This document shows positions 7,927 to 16,681 of a stretch of 49,382 bases of DNA, piece by piece. The translations under genes and the position numbers were made by a program. Numbering within the stretch: the first letter of the stretch is position 1; every line of letters begins with the position of its first letter. This DNA comes from Oppiella nova (lineage: Eukaryota > Arthropoda > Arachnida > Sarcoptiformes > Oppiidae). The notes beneath the pieces are model-generated. The model did not search any database and was not told the DNA's origin. It saw only the letters and a program-made list of their open reading frames with translations. The DNA is taken from the NCBI GenBank assembly GCA_905397405.1, contig CAJPVJ010000064.1, positions 1-49,382 on the forward strand. Reading direction: 5' to 3'.

Positions 7927-8451
7927 ATGTCTAAACCACTTTCAATCCCTTCAGAATTACTCAATCGTGCGGCAATGGGCAATCCCGCTGCACAATTTGA
8001 ACTTGCTGAAATATATATGCAAAGTGAAGATGAAGATAACAATCAACTTGCAGAAGAATGGGCACTCAAAGCAGCACAATTAGGCCATGTTGAAGCCATG
8101 TATTGGTTAGGTGAAGGCTATGCTTATTATGCAAAAGATATCCTTGAAGAAGATCCTAAAGAAGCCAAGGCTTATTTTGAACATGCCCACCGCTGGTTAG
8201 AGCAAGCGGCCAAACATCAGCATCCTGCTGCGATTTTAGAGTTATCCAATTTCTATCGTCGTGGCGATGTGGTTGAAAAAGATCTGGTGAAATCAGTAGA
8301 GCTGGTTGAGCAAGCAGCAAAACTGGGTGAAGTTCAAGCCATGCGTGATCTTGTTTGTATTTATGAACACGGGATGGGGGTTGAGGTTGATGAAGAAAAA
8401 GCTGATTTTTGGGCTGAAAAAGCCAAGTCAGCTGAAGACACCTCAGTATAA
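7927..8451 (+). CDS. Sel1-repeat (TPR-like) protein
   Basis: 174 residues from ATG 7927; a longer frame to the left exists but reads through the preceding terminator and is not protein-like. About four Sel1-type helical repeats fill the protein (about 19-54, 55-98, 99-134, 135-168), with signatures such as NPAAQFELAEIYMQ, GHVEAMYWLGEGYAYY and GEVQAMRDLVCIYEHGMGV. There is no signal peptide, so it is probably cytoplasmic. Sel1 proteins act as protein-protein scaffolds; the partner is unknown. It lies alone between two terminators. The family call is firm, the function open. Confidence 0.82.
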   Translation: MSKPLSIPSELLNRAAMGNPAAQFELAEIYMQSEDEDNNQLAEEWALKAAQLGHVEAMYWLGEGYAYYAKDILEEDPKEAKAYFEHAHRWLEQAAKHQHPAAILELSNFYRRGDVVEKDLVKSVELVEQAAKLGEVQAMRDLVCIYEHGMGVEVDEEKADFWAEKAKSAEDTSV

Positions 8452-8456
8452 TTTAT

Positions 8457-8489
8457 AAATTTAAGCCCATATAAAATGGGCTTAAATTT
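8457..8489. terminator. Bidirectional terminator
   Basis: AAATTTAAGCCCAT (8457-8470) pairs perfectly with ATGGGCTTAAATTT (8476-8489) around a 5-nt loop. The A/T ends of the stem give a U-rich 3' arm in both directions, suiting the convergent genes on either side. Confidence 0.75.
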
Positions 8490-8500
8490 GATTCACTTAT

Positions 8501-9439
8501 TTAATTACGTAAATGCACAAAAATTACATCTAAATCTTGTTTAGGTACAAAGTTTTTCTCAACCATTTGGAATTGTGTCGGGCTAATTTTATTGACTTTA
8601 CCTTTCCAACAAAACGATACCAACTCTCCCGGATCACGTTCAATGGTCAATTTAAAGTTTTCAATCGGTTTTGCCCAGTTTGCCCCAGTAGTCAAGATAT
8701 AACTCAGTGCATTAAAAGGCGAATGTTCCGACTGTGCTTTTTTCAAGCCTTTCTTAAAACTACTCTCCATACAAAATTGTTGATTATATTCATCTGGATA
8801 TAATGCAACCGAACCACCCACTAAAGGTTTATATTGATGTTTTACCTGTGTAATTGAATTGGCTTTAAAAGTTTGCTTCCAGCTATAAACCACTTGTGAT
8901 GACCAGTTGATTACTTCGTCTGGATTTTTAGGCAAAATGCTTTTTACTTTAGGGTTTGAGCAGCTTTTTAGTTTCTTTTCAAATACCCCATATTCATCAC
9001 TTTTGCGATTCCAAGGATTTAACATTTCAGTTTGTGAAAAACCACATTGTTTAAATAACTCAGTGACATCAATCGCTTTAGACTTTTCGTCTCTTTGTAT
9101 AAATGTCTGCACATGCATTGTCGGTTGAACCGCTTTTCCATTAACCTGAATTTTAAAACTTTTTAATAAATCCTCAGTGTGGGCAAAATCGGATTCAAAA
9201 GTATTATCAACTCGTGGTAAAGGGAACAAAACAGTTTCAGTAATATCCTGATTACTGAGGTTTTTAAATTGATAATCGACCTTAATTAATTTTTTACTAA
9301 TAAATAAGTCTTCACCTTGCATGGCAATATTTTTATTTTTAAGGTACTCAATTCCCCCTGTTCCCACATAACCTGTAGAATCATTGGCGAAAGCTGATGT
9401 CGCTGTCAGAATCGATGTGATCAATACGATTTTTTTCAT
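8501..9439 (-). CDS. DUF4424 family exported protein
   Basis: 312 residues with a clear signal peptide: MKK, a hydrophobic core (IVLITSILTATSAFA), then cleavage before NDS. The mature part matches DUF4424: TGGIEYLKNKNIAMQGEDLF near the N-terminus, a paired-Cys central region and several beta-rich stretches. It is probably periplasmic or outer-membrane associated; the role of DUF4424 proteins is unknown. The ATG lies 5 nt after the stop of the upstream minus-strand gene, so the two are probably co-transcribed. Confidence 0.8.
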   Translation of the reverse strand: MKKIVLITSILTATSAFANDSTGYVGTGGIEYLKNKNIAMQGEDLFISKKLIKVDYQFKNLSNQDITETVLFPLPRVDNTFESDFAHTEDLLKSFKIQVNGKAVQPTMHVQTFIQRDEKSKAIDVTELFKQCGFSQTEMLNPWNRKSDEYGVFEKKLKSCSNPKVKSILPKNPDEVINWSSQVVYSWKQTFKANSITQVKHQYKPLVGGSVALYPDEYNQQFCMESSFKKGLKKAQSEHSPFNALSYILTTGANWAKPIENFKLTIERDPGELVSFCWKGKVNKISPTQFQMVEKNFVPKQDLDVIFVHLRN

Positions 9440-9444
9440 TCTCT

Positions 9445-9996
9445 TTAATCCAAATCAGGAAATTCTATTGTTTGATAATGCACACAATAAATGGATTCAT
9501 CAAAAATAATATGTGTAGCAATCTGTTTGATAATCTGTTCTTGTAAAAGAATTTCTTTTTCTAAAACTTCATTCCAATAGATTGAGTTTTCTGAAAAATT
9601 CTCATAATAATCCAATACTTCAATCATCGCATTAAACAAAGCCACTAAATGCTGGCTTTTGTTTTGATTTGATACCATCAAGAAAAAGGCATCCAAAGAA
9701 ATCACTTCAATGGCCTCTAATTCCTCATAATCATCGGCATATTCATCTACTAAAGCATTTGATTGTCGAATTTGCTTTTGATAATCAATTAAATTTTCTT
9801 GATCAATATCCTGAAACAATTGTTTTTTATCAATTTTAATTTGATAATTTTGTTCAATAGCAGATTGAAACGTTGGTAATTTTTCAAAAAAAGCAAAAAC
9901 AGCTTTCACCAAACTTTTCCGCTGTTCAAGAGAAGCCTGCTCAATGGCTTGTCGCAATGCAAAGCTATGCTGATCTATTATTTTTACAATATCCAT
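9445..9996 (-). CDS. Hypothetical protein, 183 residues
   Basis: I do not recognise a family. From ATG 9996 (GGGAAC about 10 nt upstream; a GTG at 10020 is an alternative) it begins MDIVKIIDQHSFALRQAIEQ. It is acidic, predicted mostly helical, and has no signal peptide or membrane segment. The centre is very acidic (VDEYADDYEELEAIEVISL). It is placed 5 nt before the DUF4424 gene on the same strand, suggesting one transcript. A cytosolic partner for an exported protein is possible but only inferred from position. Confidence 0.65.
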   Translation of the reverse strand: MDIVKIIDQHSFALRQAIEQASLEQRKSLVKAVFAFFEKLPTFQSAIEQNYQIKIDKKQLFQDIDQENLIDYQKQIRQSNALVDEYADDYEELEAIEVISLDAFFLMVSNQNKSQHLVALFNAMIEVLDYYENFSENSIYWNEVLEKEILLQEQIIKQIATHIIFDESIYCVHYQTIEFPDLD

Positions 9997-10239
9997 AAAT
10001 TTAATGTTCCCGATATTCACTTTTTAAACCCAAAAAACCAGATATAGAAAAAGCAAAGCACGCATCATAATCACAAATACTGCAATCATCGTTGCATAGC
10101 TCTAGCACTTGGCAAACGCTTAAACGCATCATCTTGATTTTATTTCTGTTTATATATCAATAAATACTGATCATATTTTTGCATAGCTTAGCGATTCAAA
10201 AACAATTCTATCTTTTAGTTGAATATTAACCAACTACAT

Positions 10240-10267
10240 TTGAACTCTATTAAAATCTAGGTACAAT
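10240..10267 (+). promoter_or_regulatory. Promoter of ahcY
   Basis: TTGAAC (10240-10245), a 16-bp spacer and TACAAT (10262-10267). Transcription would begin near 10274, just before the P1 helix of the riboswitch, so promoter and aptamer fit together. Confidence 0.7.
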
Positions 10268-10275
10268 AGTCGCCA

Positions 10276-10372
10276 GTCGAGGGATGCTGCGACTTTTTCA
10301 CAGGCACATAAATGTGAAATCGCTAGGCTCGACGATTCGGTCAGACCTTCGTGCTGATCAACAACGGCATCC
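10276..10372 (+). ncRNA. S-adenosylhomocysteine (SAH) riboswitch
   Basis: Matches the SAH riboswitch layout. P1 is GTCGAG (10276-10281) with CTCGAC (10328-10333). The conserved GATGCTGCGAC follows. P2 is GCGA (10289-10292) with TCGC (10320-10323), extended by TTTCAC (10296-10301) with GTGAAA (10314-10319). GCTAGGCTC closes the core. The pseudoknot is GGATGC (10282-10287) with GCATCC (10367-10372). A further hairpin, GGTCAG (10339-10344) with CTGATC (10354-10359), fills the segment before the pseudoknot strand. Known members switch ahcY on when SAH rises. After the aptamer, a TGATCA (10383-10388) and a seven-T run (10392-10398) could belong to an expression platform. Confidence 0.9.
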
Positions 10373-10416
10373 GCGAACTGAATGATCAATATTTTTTTAA
10401 TATAAAGGAGATCGTG

Positions 10417-11799
10417 ATGAACGCGGTTAATGCTTCATTTACAGATTATAAAGTTGCAGATATTTCCCTCGCTGACTACGGTCGTAAAGAAATCAAACTT
10501 GCTGAAGCAGAAATGCCAGCGTTGATGGGCTTACGTAAACGTTATTCAGCAGCAAAACCTCTTGCTGGCGCAAAAATTCTTGGTTGTATTCATATGACCA
10601 TTCAAACTGCTGTTTTAATTGAAACACTGGTTGAATTAGGCGCAGAAGTACGTTGGACTTCATGTAACATCTTCTCAACTCAAGACCACGCAGCAGCAGC
10701 AATTGCAGCATCTGGTGTTCCAGTATTCGCTTGGAAAGGTGAAACTGAAGAAGAATACATGTGGTGTCTTGAACAACAAATCAATGTTAATGGCACACCT
10801 TGGGATGCCAACATGATTCTTGATGATGGTGGTGATTTAACTGCTGTTGTTCATGAAAAATATCCTGAACTTATTGCTAAAATTCATGGTATTACAGAAG
10901 AAACTACAACGGGTGTTCAACGCCTAAACGAAATGTTCCGTGATGGTACTTTAAAAGTTCCTGCAATTAACGTGAATGATTCAATCACAAAATCTAAAAA
11001 CGACAATAAATATGGCTGCCGTCATTCATTAAATGATGCAATCAAACGCGGTACAGATATGTTGTTATCTGGTCGTCGTGCGCTAGTAATTGGTTATGGT
11101 GATGTTGGTAAAGGTTCTGCTCAATCACTTCGCCAAGAAGGTATGATTGTACGTGTAACTGAAATTGACCCAATCTGTGCAATGCAAGCATGTATGGACG
11201 GTTATGAAGTTGTTTCTCCATATAAAAATGGTGTACAAACAGGTAAAAAAGAAGACATTAACCTAGACCTTCTTCAAAATACTGATTTGATCGTAACAAC
11301 AACTGGTAACTACCACGTATGTGATTCTGCAATGTTAGATACATTAAAAGCAGGTTCAGTGGTGTGTAATATCGGACACTTTGATACTGAAATCGATACA
11401 AACTATTTACGTGGTTACAAGTGGGTTGAAGTTAAGCCTCAAGTACACCAAGTGTATCGTACAGAAAATGAAAATGATTACCTGATTCTTCTTTCAGAAG
11501 GTCGTTTGGTTAACCTTGGTAATGCAACAGGTCACCCTTCACGCGTGATGGATGGTTCTTTTGCGAACCAAGTATTAGGTCAAATGCACTTATTCGCAGA
11601 GAAATTTGCTGATCTTCCAGAAGATCAAAAAGCAGCACAGATCCGTGTTGAACTGATTCCTAAGAAATTAGATGAAGAAGTTGCTGCTGCAATGGTTGCT
11701 GGTTTTGGTGGTGTATTGACGCAATTGACTCAAGTTCAAGCAGATTACTTGGGCGTTGCAGTTGAAGGTCCATTTAAATCTGAGGCTTATAAGTACTAA
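10417..11799 (+). CDS. ahcY: Adenosylhomocysteinase (SAH hydrolase)
   Basis: Cleaves S-adenosylhomocysteine to homocysteine and adenosine, removing the product inhibitor of methyltransferases and feeding the methionine cycle. 460 residues from ATG 10417, chosen because AAAGGAG lies 7 nt upstream and the N-terminus ([17 protein letters not shown]) is typical; the longer frame would begin inside the riboswitch. The NAD-binding Rossmann motif is [15 protein letters not shown]; the C-terminus ends KSEAYKY, the family's dimer-clasping tail. It is controlled by the SAH riboswitch immediately upstream. metF, another methyl-cycle gene, follows on the same strand beyond a folded repeat. Confidence 0.97.
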   Translation: MNAVNASFTDYKVADISLADYGRKEIKLAEAEMPALMGLRKRYSAAKPLAGAKILGCIHMTIQTAVLIETLVELGAEVRWTSCNIFSTQDHAAAAIAASGVPVFAWKGETEEEYMWCLEQQINVNGTPWDANMILDDGGDLTAVVHEKYPELIAKIHGITEETTTGVQRLNEMFRDGTLKVPAINVNDSITKSKNDNKYGCRHSLNDAIKRGTDMLLSGRRALVIGYGDVGKGSAQSLRQEGMIVRVTEIDPICAMQACMDGYEVVSPYKNGVQTGKKEDINLDLLQNTDLIVTTTGNYHVCDSAMLDTLKAGSVVCNIGHFDTEIDTNYLRGYKWVEVKPQVHQVYRTENENDYLILLSEGRLVNLGNATGHPSRVMDGSFANQVLGQMHLFAEKFADLPEDQKAAQIRVELIPKKLDEEVAAAMVAGFGGVLTQLTQVQADYLGVAVEGPFKSEAYKY

Positions 11800-11918
11800 G
11801 TTTTAATCCCCTCTCCCTAGCTTTCTCTCTTAGGGAGAAAGCAATATTCATTAACGTATTAATGAATATAAAGGCAAGGTCCTCTCCTTTTAGGAAAGGA
11901 CCTCGGAGAGGCTAAAAC
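11800..11918 (+). repeat. Cloverleaf-like palindromic repeat between ahcY and metF
   Basis: Outer stem: GTTTTA (11800-11805) with TAAAAC (11913-11918), and CCTCTCC (11810-11816) with GGAGAGG (11905-11911). Inside are three hairpins: GCTTTCTC (11820-11827) with GAGAAAGC (11835-11842); ATATTCATTAA (11844-11854) with TTAATGAATAT (11859-11869), loop CGTA; AGGTCCT (11877-11883) with AGGACCT (11897-11903). It resembles the REP/BIME-type CTCTCC...GGAGAG intergenic repeats of bacteria and begins one base after the ahcY stop. It may also act as a terminator or mRNA stabiliser. Confidence 0.6.
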
Positions 11919-11953
11919 AAATTAAAAAAGTATGAATAAAAAAGGATTTAACC

Positions 11954-12790
11954 ATGACCAAACGTGTTCCAATTTCGTTTGAGTTTTTCCCGACCAAAAC
12001 TGATGCAGGGGCGGAAAAACTTAAGCTTGTTCATCAAGAATTACAGCTTTTAAATCCAGAGTTTTTCTCGATTACTTATGGGGCTGGTGGTTCTACTCGT
12101 GAACGTACACTAGCCGCAATTGCTGACTTTAATGGTAAAGGCACACCTGTTGCCCCTCACCTTTCATGTATTGGTGATGACAAAGTACGTATTGCTGAAT
12201 TACTCGATATCTATAAAGCTCAAGGGATTGATCGTATTGTTGCACTTCGAGGTGATTTACCTTCAGGTCAAGTCGGCCTAGGTGAACTGCCTTATGCGAC
12301 TGATTTGGTCCGTTTTATTCGTGAACACTCAGGTGATCATTTTAAAATTGAAGTTGCGGCATATCCTGAAATGCATCCACAAGCTGACAACTTTGATGCA
12401 GACATTAAGCACTTTGCAGAAAAAGTCAAAGCAGGTGCAAATGCAGCCATCACTCAATTTTTCTTTAATCCAGATGCCTATTTCTATTTTGTAGAGCGTA
12501 TCCAAAAAGAAGGAATTGATATTCCTGTTGCGCCAGGAATTATGCCAATTACCAATGCAAGCAATTTAATCCGCTTTGCAGATGGGACAGGTGCAGAAAT
12601 TCCGCGCTGGATTCGTAAGCAACTTGCAACCTATGGTGATGACACTGCAAGTATCAAAGCCTTTGGACATGAAGTTGTGATCAAACTGTGTGAACGCCTT
12701 ATTGCAGGAGGTGCACCAAGTTTGCATTTCTATAGCATGAATCATACTGAGCCAAACCGCCAATTGGTACTTGATCTCGGTTTAGCTTAA
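11954..12790 (+). CDS. metF: Methylenetetrahydrofolate reductase
   Basis: Reduces 5,10-methylene-THF to 5-methyl-THF, the methyl donor for methionine synthesis; FAD enzyme with a TIM-barrel fold. 278 residues, normal for bacterial MetF. Motifs: ISFEFFPTKTDAG at the N-terminus with the catalytic Glu, SITYGAGGSTRERT, and IVALRGDLP. AAAGGA precedes the ATG. It lies downstream of ahcY and upstream of rsmE; the repeat at 11800-11918 probably limits read-through from ahcY, and the 36-nt gap to rsmE allows co-transcription. Confidence 0.95.
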   Translation: MTKRVPISFEFFPTKTDAGAEKLKLVHQELQLLNPEFFSITYGAGGSTRERTLAAIADFNGKGTPVAPHLSCIGDDKVRIAELLDIYKAQGIDRIVALRGDLPSGQVGLGELPYATDLVRFIREHSGDHFKIEVAAYPEMHPQADNFDADIKHFAEKVKAGANAAITQFFFNPDAYFYFVERIQKEGIDIPVAPGIMPITNASNLIRFADGTGAEIPRWIRKQLATYGDDTASIKAFGHEVVIKLCERLIAGGAPSLHFYSMNHTEPNRQLVLDLGLA

Positions 12791-12826
12791 ATCAAAATTG
12801 CATCATCAACTTGTGAGTAATACTGC

Positions 12827-13546
12827 ATGCCCCGTTTTTATATTGAAACTGATTTAGCTGTCGAAACTACGGTTGAACTCACTGAAACAGTATTTCATCA
12901 TTGGGTCAAAGTATTGCGTGCACAAGTGGGTGAAAAAGCCACCTTGTTCAATGGACAAGGGGGTGAATATGAAGTGACTTTAACAGCGGTCGCTAAAAAA
13001 TCTGCTTCTGTTTTAGTCAATTCATTTAATCCAGATAACCGCACCCCTGCTTTTACAGCCCTACTTGGACAAGTCATGAGTAAGGGCGATCGTATGGATT
13101 ATGCGATTCAAAAAGCTGTGGAATTGGGCATATCTCAGATTCAATTGCTCACATCAGAACGCTGTGAAATGCGTTTAAAATATGATCGAGATCAAAAGAA
13201 ATTAGATCATTGGCAAGCTATAGCGATCGCAGCTTGTGAACAATGTGGTATGAATCTTGTTCCACAAATTTTAGCGCCTCTAAGCCTAAACGAATGGATC
13301 AAAACTGTATTACCGCAGAGCAAATTTGTCCTTGCGCCTGAAAAAGAGCAGACAGATGTACTGAAAGATATAAGCCCTGATATTGCCCTTTTGATTGGCC
13401 CTGAAGGTGGCTTAAATGAAGCTGAAATTGATCAGGCCAACCAATATGGATTTAAAAATTGGTGCATCGGTGATCGTATTTTAAGAACTGAAACAGCCCC
13501 TGTAGTTGCTTTATCAATTTTGAATTATCAAAGCTTTAAAAAGTGA
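12827..13546 (+). CDS. rsmE: 16S rRNA (uracil1498-N3)-methyltransferase
   Basis: SPOUT-fold SAM methyltransferase that modifies U1498 in the decoding centre of 16S rRNA. 239 residues, the family's usual size. An N-terminal PUA-like domain (about 1-70, with FNGQGGEYEV) precedes the SPOUT domain. The deep-knot motifs are LLIGPEGGLNEAEIDQA and RILRTETAPVVALSILNY, and the region KAVELGISQIQLLTSERCEM is characteristic. It follows metF by 36 nt, possibly in one transcript. Confidence 0.95.
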   Translation: MPRFYIETDLAVETTVELTETVFHHWVKVLRAQVGEKATLFNGQGGEYEVTLTAVAKKSASVLVNSFNPDNRTPAFTALLGQVMSKGDRMDYAIQKAVELGISQIQLLTSERCEMRLKYDRDQKKLDHWQAIAIAACEQCGMNLVPQILAPLSLNEWIKTVLPQSKFVLAPEKEQTDVLKDISPDIALLIGPEGGLNEAEIDQANQYGFKNWCIGDRILRTETAPVVALSILNYQSFKK

Positions 13547-13682
13547 TGTATGTCATGTAAAATAATTGCAAATTGGATGATTTCACAGTATTTTAATTCC
13601 AAAGAAACTATTAATTAGCAAATTTTAAATAGTTGCTCCGTTAAACCTACACATTCTAAAAATAGCAGAGGTGCAAGCGCTA

Positions 13683-16544
13683 ATGAATGATGTTCAGGAA
13701 GAGCTTCTTTCATATGATGTGAATTCGTCGAACATCAGAAAGATAACCAAAGATATCCGGATATTTTTTATCTGGGTATTTTTTACGTGTATCTGTGACG
13801 CTTTAATCTATATTTACTTATTTAATACTTCTTCTGAATTATTAAGTGGTTGGTTTATTCTGACTATTTTATTTATATTATCGGGATTTTTTTCTTCTAC
13901 TTATCTTTTACAGCAAAATAAAGTCCAAGAATTTAAACATCTTGATCTTTTTTTTCAGTTTTCTTGTTTGATCTTAGGAAGCTTATTTGGGATTGGCGTT
14001 TATATCATCAATTTAGAATTTATGATGATGCCAAATGTGGTTGACCCATTTTTTTCATTTCTGTTATCTAGCTTTTTGCTGAGTTTTTCATATGTTTTAG
14101 CAATGAATTTTCTCAACCAAAGATTTAGCTATTTTATTGCTTTATTTGTGCCTTCTGCAATTCCGGTGCTCACGCTCCCTCTGCTTTTTCCTCAAAATAC
14201 CAACGAAATCTATAGCACTATTTTCATTGTTTGGTTCTCTTTATTATTCTTTAGCACTTATGCTTCACATAAAATTTATATTAATTCTGAAATATTAGAC
14301 CTGAAAAATAAGTTTTTATTTAAGCAATCACAAGAACAACTTGCAAATTATAAAGGCTTAGAAATACAACTCAAAAATGAAATCTCAAAAACACAGGTCA
14401 TGAAAAGTGAATTGCAGTTACATAATCATTTATTAGAACAAAAAGTAAAAGAAAGAATTTTCGATTTTAAACAGATGAATGACCGTTTAGAAAATCATCA
14501 GGCCAACTTAGCTTTTGCCCATGAAACCGCGGGTATTCATTCTTGGGTCTGGAATATTGAAAAAAGAACTTTTGAGATTTCCGACTCAAAAAGCGGTGCA
14601 GAATTCAAACAACTTAATCTAAAACACAATAGCGTAGATGAATATGTTCATCCTGATGATATTGTCAATTATAAAACCATCCTGAAACAACATCTCAAAG
14701 GTAAAACTGAGCGCTTTGAGGCAATCTACCGTGTTAAGCGAGATGGTCAATGGTGCTGGATTCAAGACATTGGCAAAGTGGTTTCTAAGAACATCAATAA
14801 CAAACCGCTCAGAATGGTGGGAATCCAACGCGACATTCAAAAAGAAAAGACTGACCAAGAAAAGCTAAAACTCGCAGCAAATGTATTAGCTCAAGTGGCT
14901 GAAGGTGTTTTCATTTTAGATAATAATTTATGCTACTTAGAAGTGAACCCTTATTTTGAAAAACTCTTAGATTATAAACAACATGATATCGTTGGAAATC
15001 ATCTATTTGATATCACGATCAATAATAATTCTCGTACCCAACAAATGTATAATGTGATTACCCAAAGTTTAATTCAAAAAGGAGAATTTGAGTCTGAATT
15101 ACAGATTGATTTTACCTCTGGGAAAAAACTTGCACTCTGGGTACACATCAATGCAATTTATGATGAAAAAAATAAATTTTCCAACTATGTCGGCATTATT
15201 ACCGATTTAACTGATCGTAAAAAACAAGAACAACGACTCTCGTATTTAGAGCATTATGACATCCTGACCGATTTGCCAAATCGCTTTTATTTCAAACAAC
15301 AACTGCATAATTATTTAATTCACTATTCTGATTCATTTAAAAATTTTGCGGTTTTACGTATCAACATTGACCGTTTTAAATTATTCAATGAATTTATGAG
15401 CCATAAAGAAGGTGATGAATTATTAAAACAAGTCGCTCACAGATTAAGATTATGTTGTCCAAATGCCTCTTTGATAGCTTACTTAAATAATGATGATTTT
15501 GCAGTGATCTATAATTTAAGCAGTAATAACATCAATATTCATCAACATACACAACATATTTTAGATGCGTTTAAACAACCTTTTGATGTTAAAGAACAAG
15601 AACAAACCATCACCATTTCTATTGGCGTTGCGCTATATCCAGAGCATGGCTTACAGCTCGACAGTCTCAATGGTCATGCAGAATCAGCATTACACGAAGC
15701 CAAACGTTTAGGCGGAAACACCGTATATTTTTATTCAAACAAAAAAACTCCGTTGCTCAATCAAGGGATCAACTTAGAAAACGAATTAAGAAAAGCCATA
15801 AAACATAAAGAACTGACCGTGCATTATCAACCTAAAATCTGTGTTAAAACTCAACGTATTTATGGTTTTGAAGCATTAGTCCGCTGGCAACATCCAACTT
15901 TGGGTTATATCTTGCCAGACATTTTTATCCCGCTTGCTGAAGAAACCAGCCTCATTTCAGATATTGGTTTAATTGTATTGCATGAAACCTGTAAGCAAAT
16001 ACAGCAGTGGCAATCCCTTGGTTTTGATCATTTTAGGGTTTCGATCAATATTGTGGCACAACAAATTTACCGCGGACAGTTGGTTAAAGATATCGATTAT
16101 GCCCTTAAAAAATATAATATTTCAGGTGATATGCTTGAACTGGAACTTACTGAATCTTCTTTGTTTGATAAGTCAGAAGAAGTTAATTTTCTCCTACAAC
16201 AATTAAAAGATCGCCATATTTCTATTTCTTTGGATGATTTTGGAACAGGCTACTCATCTTTAGCTTATCTAACCAGTTACCCTTTTGATATCTTAAAAAT
16301 AGATCGTGCTTTTATTTCAAAAATTGGACAAGAAAAAGACGAAGCGATCGTCAATGCAATTATTGCTATGGGCAATGCAATCGGCATTACCTTGGTCGCT
16401 GAAGGCGTTGAAACTAAAGAACAAGCGTTATTTTTACAAAAACACGGTTGTTATATTTTACAAGGCTTTTACTTTTCCAAAGCATTGTCATCTGCGGACA
16501 GCACAAAATATTTGGAACAGCATAAACTTATAAAGATTTGTTAA
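13683..16544 (+). CDS. Membrane PAS-GGDEF-EAL protein, probable c-di-GMP phosphodiesterase with degenerate GGDEF
   Basis: 953 residues from ATG 13683 (GAGGTG 9 nt upstream; a GTG 12 nt earlier is the alternative). Order: about six membrane helices (about 20-200), a coiled coil (about 205-265), two PAS domains (about 270-395 and 400-515, with PAC-like WCWIQDIGKVV and SNYVGIITDLTDRK), a GGDEF domain (about 525-685) and an EAL domain (about 700-950). The cyclase signature reads NNDDF at about 602-606 instead of GGDEF, so cyclase activity is very unlikely. The EAL site looks complete: FEALVRWQHP, ELELTES, DDFGTGYSSLAYL, LKIDRAFI, VAEGVET and QGFYFSKAL. It should therefore hydrolyse c-di-GMP in response to a signal sensed by the membrane/PAS part. 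It is monocistronic. Confidence 0.9.
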   Translation: MNDVQEELLSYDVNSSNIRKITKDIRIFFIWVFFTCICDALIYIYLFNTSSELLSGWFILTILFILSGFFSSTYLLQQNKVQEFKHLDLFFQFSCLILGSLFGIGVYIINLEFMMMPNVVDPFFSFLLSSFLLSFSYVLAMNFLNQRFSYFIALFVPSAIPVLTLPLLFPQNTNEIYSTIFIVWFSLLFFSTYASHKIYINSEILDLKNKFLFKQSQEQLANYKGLEIQLKNEISKTQVMKSELQLHNHLLEQKVKERIFDFKQMNDRLENHQANLAFAHETAGIHSWVWNIEKRTFEISDSKSGAEFKQLNLKHNSVDEYVHPDDIVNYKTILKQHLKGKTERFEAIYRVKRDGQWCWIQDIGKVVSKNINNKPLRMVGIQRDIQKEKTDQEKLKLAANVLAQVAEGVFILDNNLCYLEVNPYFEKLLDYKQHDIVGNHLFDITINNNSRTQQMYNVITQSLIQKGEFESELQIDFTSGKKLALWVHINAIYDEKNKFSNYVGIITDLTDRKKQEQRLSYLEHYDILTDLPNRFYFKQQLHNYLIHYSDSFKNFAVLRINIDRFKLFNEFMSHKEGDELLKQVAHRLRLCCPNASLIAYLNNDDFAVIYNLSSNNINIHQHTQHILDAFKQPFDVKEQEQTITISIGVALYPEHGLQLDSLNGHAESALHEAKRLGGNTVYFYSNKKTPLLNQGINLENELRKAIKHKELTVHYQPKICVKTQRIYGFEALVRWQHPTLGYILPDIFIPLAEETSLISDIGLIVLHETCKQIQQWQSLGFDHFRVSINIVAQQIYRGQLVKDIDYALKKYNISGDMLELELTESSLFDKSEEVNFLLQQLKDRHISISLDDFGTGYSSLAYLTSYPFDILKIDRAFISKIGQEKDEAIVNAIIAMGNAIGITLVAEGVETKEQALFLQKHGCYILQGFYFSKALSSADSTKYLEQHKLIKIC

Positions 16545-16595
16545 TTTTTTTAGACTTTATATCTATTACTTTGTTTGAAATAACTATTTTTTGAC

Positions 16596-16608
16596 TGTCG
16601 GTATCGCT
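16596..16608 (+). promoter_or_regulatory. Weak match to the icd/sthA motif upstream of maeB
   Basis: TGTCGGTATCGCT matches the TGTCGTTATCACA core at 10 of 13 positions by hand count and has the same orientation toward its gene as the two exact copies. It lies 74-86 nt before the maeB start. One such match in a region this size could occur by chance, so this is only a candidate. Confidence 0.25.
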
Positions 16609-16681
16609 CAACAAATGTTATATTCGATGAAATTTAGTCAAACCACCAGCCTCGCTGGAACATGTAATAATCGAGATTCAG

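Larger units (their letters stand above)
9997..10416. other. Intergenic region and ahcY leader
   Basis: The left part (9997-10235) is AT-rich and shows nothing I can assign apart from serving as upstream DNA for the minus-strand gene. The right part carries the ahcY promoter and the SAH riboswitch. Confidence 0.7.

Noticed and set aside
10351-10416. Upstream extension of the ahcY frame
   Set aside because: It lies in the riboswitch; the ATG at 10417 has a textbook Shine-Dalgarno.
16661-16681. CCAGC-CTC-GCTGG hairpin before maeB
   Set aside because: A 5-bp stem is too short to call a regulatory structure.
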